A DNA stretch of 39,859 bases from Myxococcales bacterium (lineage in GTDB: Bacteria; Myxococcota_A; Polyangia; Haliangiales; Haliangiaceae): NCBI GenBank assembly GCA_011526095.1, contig WYBA01000088.1, forward strand, positions 1-39,859, in the 5' to 3' direction. The notes under the pieces are model-generated. The model saw nothing but the letters and a program-made list of their open reading frames with translations, did no database searches and was not told the origin of the DNA. Shown in pieces: positions 1 through 10,833 of the stretch. The translations under genes were made by a program, and so were the position numbers. Each line of letters begins with the position of its first letter. Positions within the stretch are counted from its first letter, which is position 1.

Positions 1-760
1 GCTCGCCGGGCGCCAGCGCCGCGGCGTCGAGCACGACCAGCGGGCCACCGGCGGCGCGGGCGACCGCGGTGCGTCGCCCGGTGCCGGCCGCGCCGACGAG
101 GACCACCGGCGCGTCGCCGGCGAGCGCGCGCGCGAGCGCCTCGAGCGAGCCGCGCTGGGCGTCGTCGAGCACGAGCGGGCGCGTCGGGGCGACGAGCCGG
201 GTCAGCGGCGGGTCGAGCGCGACGTCGCCGACATCGGCGACATCGGCGCCGTCGCCGCCCGCGCACAGCCACCCGAGCAGCGCGGGCGCCGCGGCGTACG
301 GGCGCAGCGCGGCCGGCGCGTCGTCGTCGCCGGCCACGAGCAGCCCGCAGGCGCGCAGCGGGTTGTCGCCCGCGAGGCGCGCCGCGAGCGACCGCCCGGC
401 CGCGGGGGACAGGCCGACCAGGCGCGCGTAGGTCGCCACGCTCAGGCCGCGCCGCGCCAGCGGGCCGGCGAGCGCCTCGCCGTGCGCCGCGAGCCGCGGG
501 TCGGACGCGCACGCGGCCGCCGCCCACAAGAAGCTGGCGAGCGCGTCGTCGAGGTCGAGGCGCCGCGCGAGCTGGTCGAGCCGCGGGCCGGCCGGCGGCG
601 GCGATCCGGCGGCGCGCGGCCGCTCCGGCACGGCCTGCCCGTGCTGCGCCGCGACCGCGCGCAGCGCGGCGTCGTGCAGCCACTCGGCGTGCGCCGCCAG
701 CGGGTCCGTCGGGTCGATGGCGTCAGGCTCGTCGCGGCGCAGGGGCTTGCAGGGCGTCAT
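1..760 (-). CDS. AAA+ ATPase, N-terminal part (truncated by window edge)
   Basis: Reading from the ATG at 760 towards base 1 gives at least 253 residues with no stop; the rest lies outside the window. The N-terminal 200 residues are Ala/Leu/Arg/Asp-rich and helical, with a segment around 62-95 (LDQLARRLDLDDALASFLWA, then a Ser-Asp-Pro-Arg) that resembles the winged-helix N-terminal region of two-AAA-domain ATPases found, for example, in contractile injection clusters. A P-loop-like motif GAAGTGRRT follows at about 223-231, then a hydrophobic strand. The Walker A Lys is replaced by Arg, so this first ATPase site is probably degenerate; in such proteins a second intact AAA domain often follows, which cannot be seen here. 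The gene lies 60 nt downstream of the HEAT-repeat gene on the same strand. No clear Shine-Dalgarno was seen. The family assignment is from pattern recognition only. Confidence 0.6.
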   Translation of the reverse strand, partial: MTPCKPLRRDEPDAIDPTDPLAAHAEWLHDAALRAVAAQHGQAVPERPRAAGSPPPAGPRLDQLARRLDLDDALASFLWAAAACASDPRLAAHGEALAGPLARRGLSVATYARLVGLSPAAGRSLAARLAGDNPLRACGLLVAGDDDAPAALRPYAAAPALLGWLCAGGDGADVADVGDVALDPPLTRLVAPTRPLVLDDAQRGSLEALARALAGDAPVVLVGAAGTGRRTAVARAAGGPLVVLDAAALAPGE

Positions 761-820
761 GTGCGGCCGGCTATCGCCGGGGCCGGGCCGCGGTTGCGTC
801 TCGCGTGGCGATCGGGCGGC

Positions 821-1909
821 TCACGTCACGCTCCCGCCGCCCGGACCGCCGTCCGGGCCGCGGTCCTGCCGCCGCACCACGGTCACCACCATGTCGTCGG
901 GCCCGACCTCCCTCGCCCGCGGATCCTCGACCCGCCACGCGTGGTGCGCCAGCACCTCCGGCAACGACGGGTCGTCGACTCGCACGCGCAGCGTCTCGAG
1001 CTGCGCCGCCGTGAGTGGCGAGGCGACGTTCTTGATCGCGCCGAGTACATCATGCGCCACCCACGCGCGGTCGTCGGGCAACATCGTCAGGACGTCGTCG
1101 AGGCCATCGGGTCGGCGCGCCAGCGCCCAGATCGCCGACTGAACCTCCGGCTTGGCCCCGTGCCGCAGCCGATCGCGAAGGATCGCCAGGCTCTCGCGGT
1201 CGCTCAGCGTCCCCAGGGCGAGCAGCGCGTACTGGCGGACGCCGACGTCCACGTCGTCCGCGAGCGGCACGATCGCGTCGCGCAGGACGAACGCGTGATC
1301 CGTCCCGATCGCGCACGCGAGCGCCCGCTGGCGGATCTGCGCGTCGTCGTCGCCGAGCCCGCGGCGCAGCACCGCGACGAGGTCGGCCTCACCGAGAATG
1401 GGGCGCAACCTCCCGGGCGGCACGAGGCGCTTGCCCTCCGTCAACCAATCCCAGAGCCGAGCGCGCACCGCCGGACGCTCGTCGGTCACGATCTCGGAGA
1501 GCACGGCGGACCTGAGACCCGGCTCCAGCCACAATGCCCCGCCGACGAGCTGCGGCACACGTTCCGGCCTGGCGGCGCGCATCGCTTGGAGCACCGCGAC
1601 TGCGGTGGCGGGGTGAATCTCCGGCAGCACCGAGAACAGGACCGTCGTGCCGATCAGATCCGAGGACAGCAGCCGGTCGATCGCTTCGACGAGTGGCTCG
1701 TCCCACATGGCCTCCCCGCCCCCCTGTGCGATGGCGAGCACGTGGAGCATCGCCGCGCGCGGCCCCTCCGCGCCGCCGATTAGCGCGCGCGTGCGTTCCG
1801 CGAGCTCGGCCGCCTGCGCCGGCGACAGGCGCCGCAGCGCATCGATCTGCCCCTGTGTCGGAAGCGCGAGGAGGTCGGACACCGCGCGAGAGGAGAGCTC
1901 GATCATCAT
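821..1909 (-). CDS. HEAT-repeat protein
   Basis: A 362-residue protein starting MMIELSSRAVSDLLALP. The open frame continues upstream, but that part is low-complexity and unlike protein, so the double Met at 1909/1906 is the likely start. From about residue 95 on it is a series of paired amphipathic helices of roughly 30 residues, with HEAT/PBS-lyase-like segments such as DDAQIRQRALACAIG, DVDVGVRQYALLALGTL and KPEVQSAIWALARRPDG. Such solenoids are protein-protein scaffolds; no catalytic motif is visible. The C-terminal 20 residues are Gly/Pro/Asp-rich. A TACCCT hexamer lies 22 nt upstream of the start. Codon use is slightly less GC-extreme than in neighbouring genes. The partner is unknown; the AAA+ ATPase just downstream on the same strand is a candidate. 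Confidence 0.75.
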   Translation of the reverse strand: MMIELSSRAVSDLLALPTQGQIDALRRLSPAQAAELAERTRALIGGAEGPRAAMLHVLAIAQGGGEAMWDEPLVEAIDRLLSSDLIGTTVLFSVLPEIHPATAVAVLQAMRAARPERVPQLVGGALWLEPGLRSAVLSEIVTDERPAVRARLWDWLTEGKRLVPPGRLRPILGEADLVAVLRRGLGDDDAQIRQRALACAIGTDHAFVLRDAIVPLADDVDVGVRQYALLALGTLSDRESLAILRDRLRHGAKPEVQSAIWALARRPDGLDDVLTMLPDDRAWVAHDVLGAIKNVASPLTAAQLETLRVRVDDPSLPEVLAHHAWRVEDPRAREVGPDDMVVTVVRRQDRGPDGGPGGGSVT

Positions 1910-1931
1910 GGCGAATCGGAGAACCTTGCGG

Positions 1932-1937
1932 AGGGTA
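1932..1937 (-). promoter_or_regulatory. Candidate -10 element for the HEAT-repeat gene
   Basis: Read on the minus strand, the hexamer is TACCCT preceded by GC, identical to the hexamer before the gene at 4418. It lies 22 nt from the ATG at 1909, so the transcript would have a short leader with only a weak AAGG as ribosome site. No convincing -35 was seen. Confidence 0.4.
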
Positions 1938-2176
1938 GCTTCGCAGGGCGGCGAGAGTGCCGGAAACTGGTCGCGAGGAGCCGCGCGTGCCGGCTCACTG
2001 CTCGACAAGTTCGCCACGGGCTGGCACTGGGACGGCTGGAGCGAGGCGACGCTGCCGGTCGGTTGGGGGCGGTTCGCACCCGTCGGCACGGAGGGAGAAT
2101 GCCGCGCGGAGAGATCCAGCCACGACGCCTTGCCGCCCGCCCATCCCAGCGACTCCCTCACCCTGCCACGCCGCCG

Positions 2177-2938
2177 CTACGCCGCCGGCAGGCGCACGCG
2201 CACCTCGGTCCCCTCGCCGACGCGGCTGTCGACCGCGACGTCGCCGCCGAGCGCGGTCACGACGGCGCGGACGAACGACAGGCCCAGGCCGTTGCCGTCG
2301 GCGTCGCCGCGGGTGGTGAAGCAGGGGTCGAACAGGCGCGGCAGGTCGGCGGCGGCGATGCCGCAGCCGGTGTCCGCGACGGTCACGACGACGGCGCCGG
2401 CGTCGGCGCGCGTGCGGACGGTGACGCGGTGGCGATCGGCGGCGCCGGCGGGGATCGCGAGCGCGGCGTTGAGCAGCAGGTTCAGGAACACGTGGGCGAG
2501 GCGCACCTCGGTCGCGCGCACGGCGGGCACCTCGGCGAGCTCGAGGCACAGCGCGGCGCGCGAGGTCAGGCGCGGGCCGGCGAGCGCCACGGCGTGGCGG
2601 AGCGCGTCGCCGACGTCGACCGGCACGAGCACGGCGCGCCCGGGCCGCGCGAACGCCAGCACGTCGCGCGCGACGTCGCGGACGTGGCAGGCGCCGTCGC
2701 GCGCGGCGCGCCACCGCGCCTCGACCCGCGCGACCTCGGCGGCCGCCGCCGGCGCGGCGGCGCGCAGCCGGCGCAACTCGAGCTCCATCGCCTCGAGCTG
2801 CAGCAGCACCGGCGCGAGCGCGTTGTTGACCTCGTGGACCAGCCCGGCCGCGATCGTCCCGAGCGCGACGAGCCGGTCGCGGCACTCGCCGTCCGTCGCC
2901 TGCGCGCTCAGCCCCGTGATGTCCTCCGCGTGCTGCAC
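2177..2938 (-). CDS. Soluble orphan histidine kinase
   Basis: The likely start is the GTG at 2938, preceded by GGGAGG at good spacing; the open frame runs further upstream but only as antisense of the next gene. The 253-residue product has a dimerisation/phosphoacceptor helix with GLVHEVNNALAPV (His about residue 35), an N box (FLNLLLNAAL), a G1 box (VADTGCGI), an F-type DPCFTTR and a G2 box (GNGLGLSFV). It therefore has a complete HisKA-HATPase core of the NtrB-like HExNN type. There is no membrane segment or recognisable sensor domain; only about 25 residues precede the His box, so input must come from a partner. No response regulator is adjacent. It is transcribed divergently from the gene at 3068. 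Confidence 0.85.
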   Translation of the reverse strand: MQHAEDITGLSAQATDGECRDRLVALGTIAAGLVHEVNNALAPVLLQLEAMELELRRLRAAAPAAAAEVARVEARWRAARDGACHVRDVARDVLAFARPGRAVLVPVDVGDALRHAVALAGPRLTSRAALCLELAEVPAVRATEVRLAHVFLNLLLNAALAIPAGAADRHRVTVRTRADAGAVVVTVADTGCGIAAADLPRLFDPCFTTRGDADGNGLGLSFVRAVVTALGGDVAVDSRVGEGTEVRVRLPAA

Positions 2939-3055
2939 CTTGGCCTCCCGCCGGACCCGTGGTCCTGGCGTCCACACTGACGCGGGCGGCGGCCGGACCT
3001 CAGGGCGGCTCTGGGGACGGCTCGGGTAGCGGTGGGGCGCCTGGCGCGGCCGCGG

Positions 3056-3061
3056 TATCAT
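3056..3061 (+). promoter_or_regulatory. Leaderless-type -10 (TATCAT) for the gene at 3068
   Basis: GGTATCAT ends 6 nt before the GTG at 3068. At normal -10 to start-site spacing, transcription would begin at the start codon. No Shine-Dalgarno is present. Confidence 0.55.
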
Positions 3062-3067
3062 CCAGCC

Positions 3068-3340
3068 GTGGCGCACGTCCCCCTTCCCTGGAGGCCCCCG
3101 CCCCCGCCTGCCCCGCAGGACGAGGCCGACCTCATCCGCGAGGAGGTGGCGGCGGTCGTCGGGATGACCCCAGAACAGCGGGCCGACGCCCTGCTGGCCG
3201 TCTGCGAGTCGGCGACGCTGCTGCTCAGCGCGCACCCGGCGGAGCGCCGCGCCGCGATCCTGAGCCATCGGGACGAGCTGCCGCCTGACTCGGCGGCGCT
3301 GCTCGAGCGGCTGCGCCGGGCGGGCGCAGGGCGCGGATGA
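3068..3340 (+). CDS. Small helical protein, partner of nucleotidyltransferase-like gene
   Basis: A 90-residue protein from a GTG start. The open frame extends slightly upstream, but a TATCAT -10 hexamer sits 6 nt before this GTG, which favours it as a leaderless start. After a Pro-rich N-terminus (PPPPPAP, about 10-16) the sequence is acidic and helical, with MTPEQRADALLAVCESATLL (about 33-52) and a C-terminal SAALLERLRRAG. Its stop overlaps the next start in an ATGA, so it is translationally coupled to the nucleotidyltransferase-like gene. The MTxxxR...L motif resembles that of the 64-residue protein at 4418, which occupies the same position before another nucleotidyltransferase-like gene. 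The arrangement suggests a toxin-antitoxin-like or regulatory partner; the function is not known. Confidence 0.6.
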   Translation: MAHVPLPWRPPPPPAPQDEADLIREEVAAVVGMTPEQRADALLAVCESATLLLSAHPAERRAAILSHRDELPPDSAALLERLRRAGAGRG

Positions 3341-3936
3341 CGGCGCCGGGCGCGCCCGCCACGCCGGTTCCGCTCCGCGTCGCGCTGGCGTTCGCGGCCG
3401 AGGCCGAGGCGCGCGGCGTCCCCTACGCGATCGGCGGGGCGCTCGCGCTCGGCGTGTGGGGCTACCCGCGCGGCACCCTGGACGTGGACCTGAACGTGTT
3501 CGTCGAGCCGGCGCAGCTCGACGCGGTGTTCGACGCGCTGCAGGCGGTGGGCGCGACCGTCGATCGCGTCGCGGCCCGGAGCCGCGCCGAGCGCGACGGC
3601 ATGTTCGTCGCGACGCTGGCAGGCATGCAGCTCGACGTGTTCACGCCGAGCATCCCGTTCAGCCACGAGGCCGCACGCACGCGACGGCGCGTCCACGTCG
3701 AGGCCCTCGCGCAGTCCGCCGACTTCCTTTCGGCCGAGGCGATCGCCGTGTTCAAGCTGCTGTTCTTCCGTGGCAAGGACCGCGTCGACCTCGAGCGGCT
3801 CGTCGCGTCGCAGCCGGCGCTCGACGTCGCCTACGTCCGCGCGCGGCTGGTCGAGATGCTCGGCGAGGACGACGTGCGCGTGGCGTTCTGGGACGAGCAG
3901 CGCCGCCGCTTCCGCCCCGACGCGCCGGCGGTTTGA
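3337..3936 (+). CDS. Nucleotidyltransferase-fold protein (AbiEii/DUF6036-like)
   Basis: 199 residues. Residues about 28-52 contain YAIGGALALGVWGYPRGT followed by DVDLNVFV, the GG...R-T-x-D-x-D-[LI] signature of minimal nucleotidyltransferases used as AbiEii- or MNT-type modules. A later segment, QLDVFTPSIPF, supplies the third strand, with an Asp that could complete the metal site. The helical C-terminus (FKLLFFRGKDRVDLERLV) is typical of this group, where it follows the catalytic fold. The start overlaps the stop of the upstream small gene (ATGA). Members can be toxins, antitoxins or housekeeping enzymes; the substrate cannot be told from sequence. It is distantly related in motif layout to the protein at 4581. 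Confidence 0.7.
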   Translation: MTAPGAPATPVPLRVALAFAAEAEARGVPYAIGGALALGVWGYPRGTLDVDLNVFVEPAQLDAVFDALQAVGATVDRVAARSRAERDGMFVATLAGMQLDVFTPSIPFSHEAARTRRRVHVEALAQSADFLSAEAIAVFKLLFFRGKDRVDLERLVASQPALDVAYVRARLVEMLGEDDVRVAFWDEQRRRFRPDAPAV

Positions 3937-3969
3937 CGCCCCCGCGATCGCCCGCCAGAATCGCTCCGG

Positions 3970-4458
3970 ATGTCCACCGACCCCGCCGCCGCGATCGCCC
4001 TGTCCGAGCCAGGGGCCGAGGCGGCCGCGCGCTCGCGCCCGGCACGGATCGCCTACCTGGCCCTGGGGTGGTTCTTCTTCGGCCTGGGGCTGATCGGCGC
4101 GGTGCTGCCGCTGATCCCGGCGACCCCGTTCATGCTGCTGGCGCTGTGGGCGTTCACCCGCGGCTCGACCCGGCTCGAGCACTGGCTCTTGCACCACCGC
4201 TGGTTCGGCCGGCCGCTGCGCGCGTGGCGCGCCGGCCGCGTCGTGCCGCTCAAGGTCAAGCTGATCGCCTGGGTGTCGATGGGCATCAGCCTCACCGGGC
4301 TGATCCTGTTCGGCAACGCGCCCTGGTACCTGGTGGCGATCATGGCGGTGGTGATCGCGATCGGCTCGATCTACCTGGCGACGTGTCCGTCGCGGCTGCC
4401 CGAGGTACCCTCGACACATGGTCAAGCGACCGGCCCCACCGGACCGACCGGACGGTGA
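3970..4458 (+). CDS. DUF454 / YbaN-family inner-membrane protein
   Basis: 162 residues. After about 25 cytoplasmic residues, the family block runs YLALGWFFFGLGLIGAVLPL, IPATPFMLLALWAFTRGS, then LLHHRWFGRPLRAWRAGRVVPLK, followed by two more hydrophobic helices (about 97-140). This matches the small YbaN/DUF454 family with its characteristic PxxPF and HxxFGxxxxxW segments. The biochemical role of the family is not established. The C-terminal 15 residues, Thr/Gly/Pro-rich, overlap the start of the next gene by 41 nt in another frame. No Shine-Dalgarno is visible; an AGAAT-like stretch lies about 8 nt before the ATG. Confidence 0.8.
   Translation: MSTDPAAAIALSEPGAEAAARSRPARIAYLALGWFFFGLGLIGAVLPLIPATPFMLLALWAFTRGSTRLEHWLLHHRWFGRPLRAWRAGRVVPLKVKLIAWVSMGISLTGLILFGNAPWYLVAIMAVVIAIGSIYLATCPSRLPEVPSTHGQATGPTGPTGR
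4406..4411 (+). promoter_or_regulatory. Leaderless-type -10 (TACCCT) for the gene at 4418
   Basis: GGTACCCT lies inside the 3' end of the DUF454 gene and ends 6 nt before the ATG at 4418. There is no Shine-Dalgarno, so this gene could be transcribed from an internal promoter as a leaderless message. Confidence 0.5.
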
Positions 4459-4612
4459 CGAGCGCGCGGCGCAGAGCGCCGACGTCGATCACTCGCTGAT
4501 CGAGCTGTACCGCGCGATGACCGTGCGCGAGCGCCTCCGCGCCGCGACGCGCCACGCCGCCACGCTGGAGCGCCTGCGCCGTGCCGCATCCCCCACACCC
4601 GAGAACCGCTGA
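4418..4612 (+). CDS. Small charged helical protein, second nucleotidyltransferase partner
   Basis: 64 residues, highly charged: a Pro/Asp/Arg-rich first 20, then a single long helix, DHSLIELYRAMTVRERLRAA (about 24-43), running on to residue 56. The MTxxxR core echoes the MTPEQR of the 90-residue protein at 3068. It overlaps the upstream DUF454 gene by 41 nt and the downstream nucleotidyltransferase-like gene by 32 nt. A TACCCT hexamer 6 nt before the ATG supports this start and its own promoter. Its size, charge and position fit an antitoxin or regulatory cofactor, but no known family was recognised with confidence. Confidence 0.55.
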   Translation: MVKRPAPPDRPDGDERAAQSADVDHSLIELYRAMTVRERLRAATRHAATLERLRRAASPTPENR

Positions 4613-5078
4613 TCTCGAGGCGCTGCTGCTCGCGCTGCAGCGCGGCGGCGTCGCGTTCATCGTCGTCGGTGGCGCGGCCGCCGTGATCCACGGCGCGCCG
4701 GTGAGCACGCAGGATCTGGACATCGTCCCACGCCAGCACGAGGGCGACGCGGCGCGGCTGCTCGCGGTCCTCGGCGACCTCGAGGCTCGGTTCCGCCCGG
4801 TCCTGCCGGGCCGCGACCTCCCGCCCACCGAGCAGCACGTGCGAGGTGCCGGCCAGCTGAACCTCACGACGCGCCTGGGCCCGCTCGATGTCCTGTGTCG
4901 CTTGCACGACGCTCGCGGCTACGACGAGCTGCTGCCTCACACACGCGAGATCGTCGACGGCGAGCTCGCGCTCCGGCTGATCGACCTCGAGACCCTGATC
5001 GAGATCAAGGAGGCCGCCGGACGCCCCAAGGACCGGCTGGTCGTGGAGATCCTGCGCGCGCTGCGACGCCCGGCCTGA
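4581..5078 (+). CDS. Nucleotidyltransferase-fold protein (DUF6036-like), second copy
   Basis: 165 residues from a GTG start that overlaps the previous gene; a GGAG lies about 11 nt upstream. The core is LLLALQRGGVAFIVVGGAAA, then VIHGAPVSTQDLDIVPR (about 13-50), the VGG-x(9-12)-T-x-DLDIV signature of minimal nucleotidyltransferases. A following strand (LGPLDVLCRL) supplies a third acidic position, and the C-terminus has LIDLETLIEIKEAAGRPKD, typical of DUF6036-type proteins. It has the same small-gene-first arrangement as the pair at 3068-3936. Catalytic activity cannot be inferred because the usual GS dipeptide is GG. aspS begins 102 nt downstream. Confidence 0.7.
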   Translation: MPHPPHPRTADLEALLLALQRGGVAFIVVGGAAAVIHGAPVSTQDLDIVPRQHEGDAARLLAVLGDLEARFRPVLPGRDLPPTEQHVRGAGQLNLTTRLGPLDVLCRLHDARGYDELLPHTREIVDGELALRLIDLETLIEIKEAAGRPKDRLVVEILRALRRPA

Positions 5079-5165
5079 CGCAGCCCCACGCCTGACCGAG
5101 GCCCGTTCGCCCCGCGATGCCGCAGCGGCACGCCGCGCGCGTGGACGCCGGCGCGCGGTTACGGC

Positions 5166-5171
5166 TACATT
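5166..5171 (+). promoter_or_regulatory. -10 element (TACATT) for aspS
   Basis: GGCTACATT ends 9 nt before the ATG at 5181. No Shine-Dalgarno lies between, so the 5' leader would be at most two or three bases. Confidence 0.55.
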
Positions 5172-5180
5172 CCCGGCCCC

Positions 5181-6992
<1,812 letters not shown>

Positions 6993-7015
6993 CTCGGCGC
7001 GCCGGCGGGTGGCGG

Positions 7016-8749
<1,734 letters not shown>

Positions 8750-8755
8750 CGGCAG

Positions 8756-8761
8756 ATGGTA
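8756..8761 (-). promoter_or_regulatory. Leaderless-type -10 (TACCAT) for the Ser/Thr kinase
   Basis: On the minus strand GGCTACCAT ends 6 nt before the GTG at 8749. The hexamer and spacing match the other leaderless-type starts, and no Shine-Dalgarno is present. Confidence 0.55.
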
Positions 8762-8805
8762 GCCCGGCGCCGTCGGCGGGGCGAGGCGCCGGGCCGCGAG
8801 CCTGG

Positions 8806-9831
8806 CTACGGCGCCAGCGCGGGCGTGATCGCGACCGCGATGCGCCCGCCTCGGCGGATCACCGTCAGCTCCACCGCGACGCCGGCCGGCGCGTCACGCA
8901 GCCGGCGGTGCAGATCGTCGACCGAGGTCACCGGCGCGCCACCGAACGCGACGACGAGATCGCCGTCGACGAGGCCGGCGCGCGCGGCGGGGCTGCCGGG
9001 CTCGACCGACATCACCTCGACCGCGGTGTCGCCGAGGTCGTGGTGACGCGCGAGCCGGCGATCGAGCGGGCGGCGCGCGCCGCCGAGCCCGAGCCAGACG
9101 CGGCGGACGCGCCCGGCGGCGAGCAGCTGCGACAGCACCCACGCCGTGGTCTCGGCGCCGATCGCGAAGCCCAGGCCCTGCGAGCCGGCGATGATCGCCG
9201 TGTTGATGCCGACGACGCGGCCGCGCGCGTCGAGCAGCGGCCCGCCGGAGTTGCCGGGGTTGAGCGGCGCGGTGTGCTGGACGACGCCGTCGATCAGCCG
9301 GCCGCCGCGCCCGCGCAGCGACCGACCGAGCGCGCTGACCACGCCGGTCGAGACCGTCGACTCGAACCCGAGCGGGTTGCCGATCGCGACGACGAGCTGG
9401 CCGGGCCGCAGCGAGGCGACCGCGTCGAGCGCCGCCGCGCGCGCCGCGCCCACCGCGTCCGGATCGATCTTCACGACCGCGAGGTCGGTGGCGGGGTCGT
9501 CACCGACGAGGTGCCCGGCGACGACCTCGCCGGCGGCGGTGCGTACGCGCAGCTCGGCGCGCGCGCCCGCGCCGCCCACGACGTGACTGTTCGTGAGCAG
9601 GTAGCCGTCGGGCGTGACGACGACGCCCGAGCCCGCGCCCTCGCCGCGGCGACCGCGACCGGCCGGCTTGACCTGCAGGCTGACGACCGCCGGGCCGACC
9701 TCGTCGACGACGCCGGTGACCGCGCGCGAGAACGCATCGAGCAGCTCGGCGTCGTCGGGCGCCGCGACCGGCGCGGGTGCCGCGGGCGGCGCGGGCGGCG
9801 GCATGCGCACGACCGAGGCGGCCGAGATCAC
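8806..9831 (-). CDS. htrA: HtrA/DegP-type serine protease with PDZ domain
   Basis: 341 residues from a GTG at 9831 that overlaps the stop of the upstream gene (GTGA) and is preceded by GGAG. The trypsin-like domain keeps the full triad: His83 in LLTNSHVVGG, Asp116 in ATDLAVVKID and Ser195 in LNPGNSGGPLLD, and the oxyanion loop is normal. A single PDZ domain occupies about 245-335 (VEVMSVEPGSPAARAGLVDGD). No signal peptide or membrane anchor is visible at the N-terminus, which is Ala/Pro-rich (PPPAPPAAPAPVAAP); most HtrA proteases are periplasmic, so this one may be cytoplasmic, or exported by a route not seen here. It is coupled to a catalytically dead paralogue, which suggests the two act as a complex or that one tunes the other. 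Confidence 0.93.
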   Translation of the reverse strand: MISAASVVRMPPPAPPAAPAPVAAPDDAELLDAFSRAVTGVVDEVGPAVVSLQVKPAGRGRRGEGAGSGVVVTPDGYLLTNSHVVGGAGARAELRVRTAAGEVVAGHLVGDDPATDLAVVKIDPDAVGAARAAALDAVASLRPGQLVVAIGNPLGFESTVSTGVVSALGRSLRGRGGRLIDGVVQHTAPLNPGNSGGPLLDARGRVVGINTAIIAGSQGLGFAIGAETTAWVLSQLLAAGRVRRVWLGLGGARRPLDRRLARHHDLGDTAVEVMSVEPGSPAARAGLVDGDLVVAFGGAPVTSVDDLHRRLRDAPAGVAVELTVIRRGGRIAVAITPALAP

Positions 9832-10736
9832 GACTTGCTCCCCAGCGTCACCGACTGCGTGACCACGGCGCCGGCGCGGATCAGCTCGACGTCGACGGCC
9901 TTGCCGCCGCGGTCGAGGAGCGCGGCGCGCAGCTCGAGCGGGCCGCCGAGGCGCTCGCCGTCGAGGCGCGTGAGGATGTCGCCGACGAGCAGGCCGGCGG
10001 TCGCGGCGGGGCCGCCGTCCTCGAGCGAGGCGATCAGCGCGCCGGCGGGCTGGCCGAGCTGCGCGGCGAGCGCGGCCGGCAGCGCGACCGGGTACGCGCC
10101 GACGCCGAGGTAGCCGCGGCGCACGCCGCCGTGCGCCACGATCTCGGCGACGACCCGGCGCAGCGTCTCGGTCGGGACGGCGAGGTCGGCGCCGCGCACG
10201 AGCGTGCGCGTGCTCATGCCGATCACCTCGCCCGCCGCGTCGATCAGCGGGCCGCCGGCGAACCCGCGCGGGAGCTGGCGGTCGGTCTCGACCCAGCGGT
10301 CGAGCCGCCCGCCGCCGGGCGTGCGGATCTCGGGCCCGAGCACGCCGATGATCCGCAGCGACGCACGGATCGACCGGCCCGGCCGACCGAGCGCGAGCGC
10401 GAGCGCGCCGACCGCGAGGCCGTCGACGTCGCGGAACGCCGCGGGGGTGAGCCCGCCGCCGGTGACGCGGAGCACGGCGACGTCGGTGCCGGGGTCGCGC
10501 CCGACGAGGACGGCGTCGCGCGCGTCGGGCTCGCCGCCGGCGACCGGGACCTCGACGGTGGTGCGCTCGGGCGCGTGGAACGCCGAGGTCACGACGAGGT
10601 CGTCGGACCAGGCGATGCCGGTGCCGCCGCCGCGCCGACGGTCGACGCGGACGACCGACGGCGCGGCGCGGTCGACCGCGTCGGCGAGCGAGGTGGACAG
10701 CTGGGCGAACGGAGACGTGGGTGCGAGCTGGGACAT
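9828..10736 (-). CDS. HtrA-like pseudoprotease with PDZ domain
   Basis: 302 residues if it starts at the ATG at 10736; a CACCGT hexamer 6 nt upstream supports this, although an in-frame ATG at 10772 is possible. The fold follows HtrA: VVTSAFHAPERTT, then GTDVAVLRV (Asp85), then QLPRGFAGGPLIDAAGEVIG, and a C-terminal PDZ domain (about 215-300). The nucleophile motif GNSGGP is changed to GFAGGP, so Ala160 replaces the catalytic Ser, and the His is displaced by one position from the usual T-N-x-H. It should therefore be proteolytically inactive. The last bases overlap the start of the active htrA. No signal peptide is visible. Likely roles, by inference, are substrate capture or regulation of its active partner. 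Confidence 0.88.
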   Translation of the reverse strand: MSQLAPTSPFAQLSTSLADAVDRAAPSVVRVDRRRGGGTGIAWSDDLVVTSAFHAPERTTVEVPVAGGEPDARDAVLVGRDPGTDVAVLRVTGGGLTPAAFRDVDGLAVGALALALGRPGRSIRASLRIIGVLGPEIRTPGGGRLDRWVETDRQLPRGFAGGPLIDAAGEVIGMSTRTLVRGADLAVPTETLRRVVAEIVAHGGVRRGYLGVGAYPVALPAALAAQLGQPAGALIASLEDGGPAATAGLLVGDILTRLDGERLGGPLELRAALLDRGGKAVDVELIRAGAVVTQSVTLGSKS

Positions 10737-10833
10737 GAGCGCACGGTGGCGCGCGTCGCGCCGCCGCGACATCGGCAGTTCGGGCAGCGCCGGCCCTGTG
10801 GATCGGGGAGGGAGCCGGGAGCGTCCGAGATTT

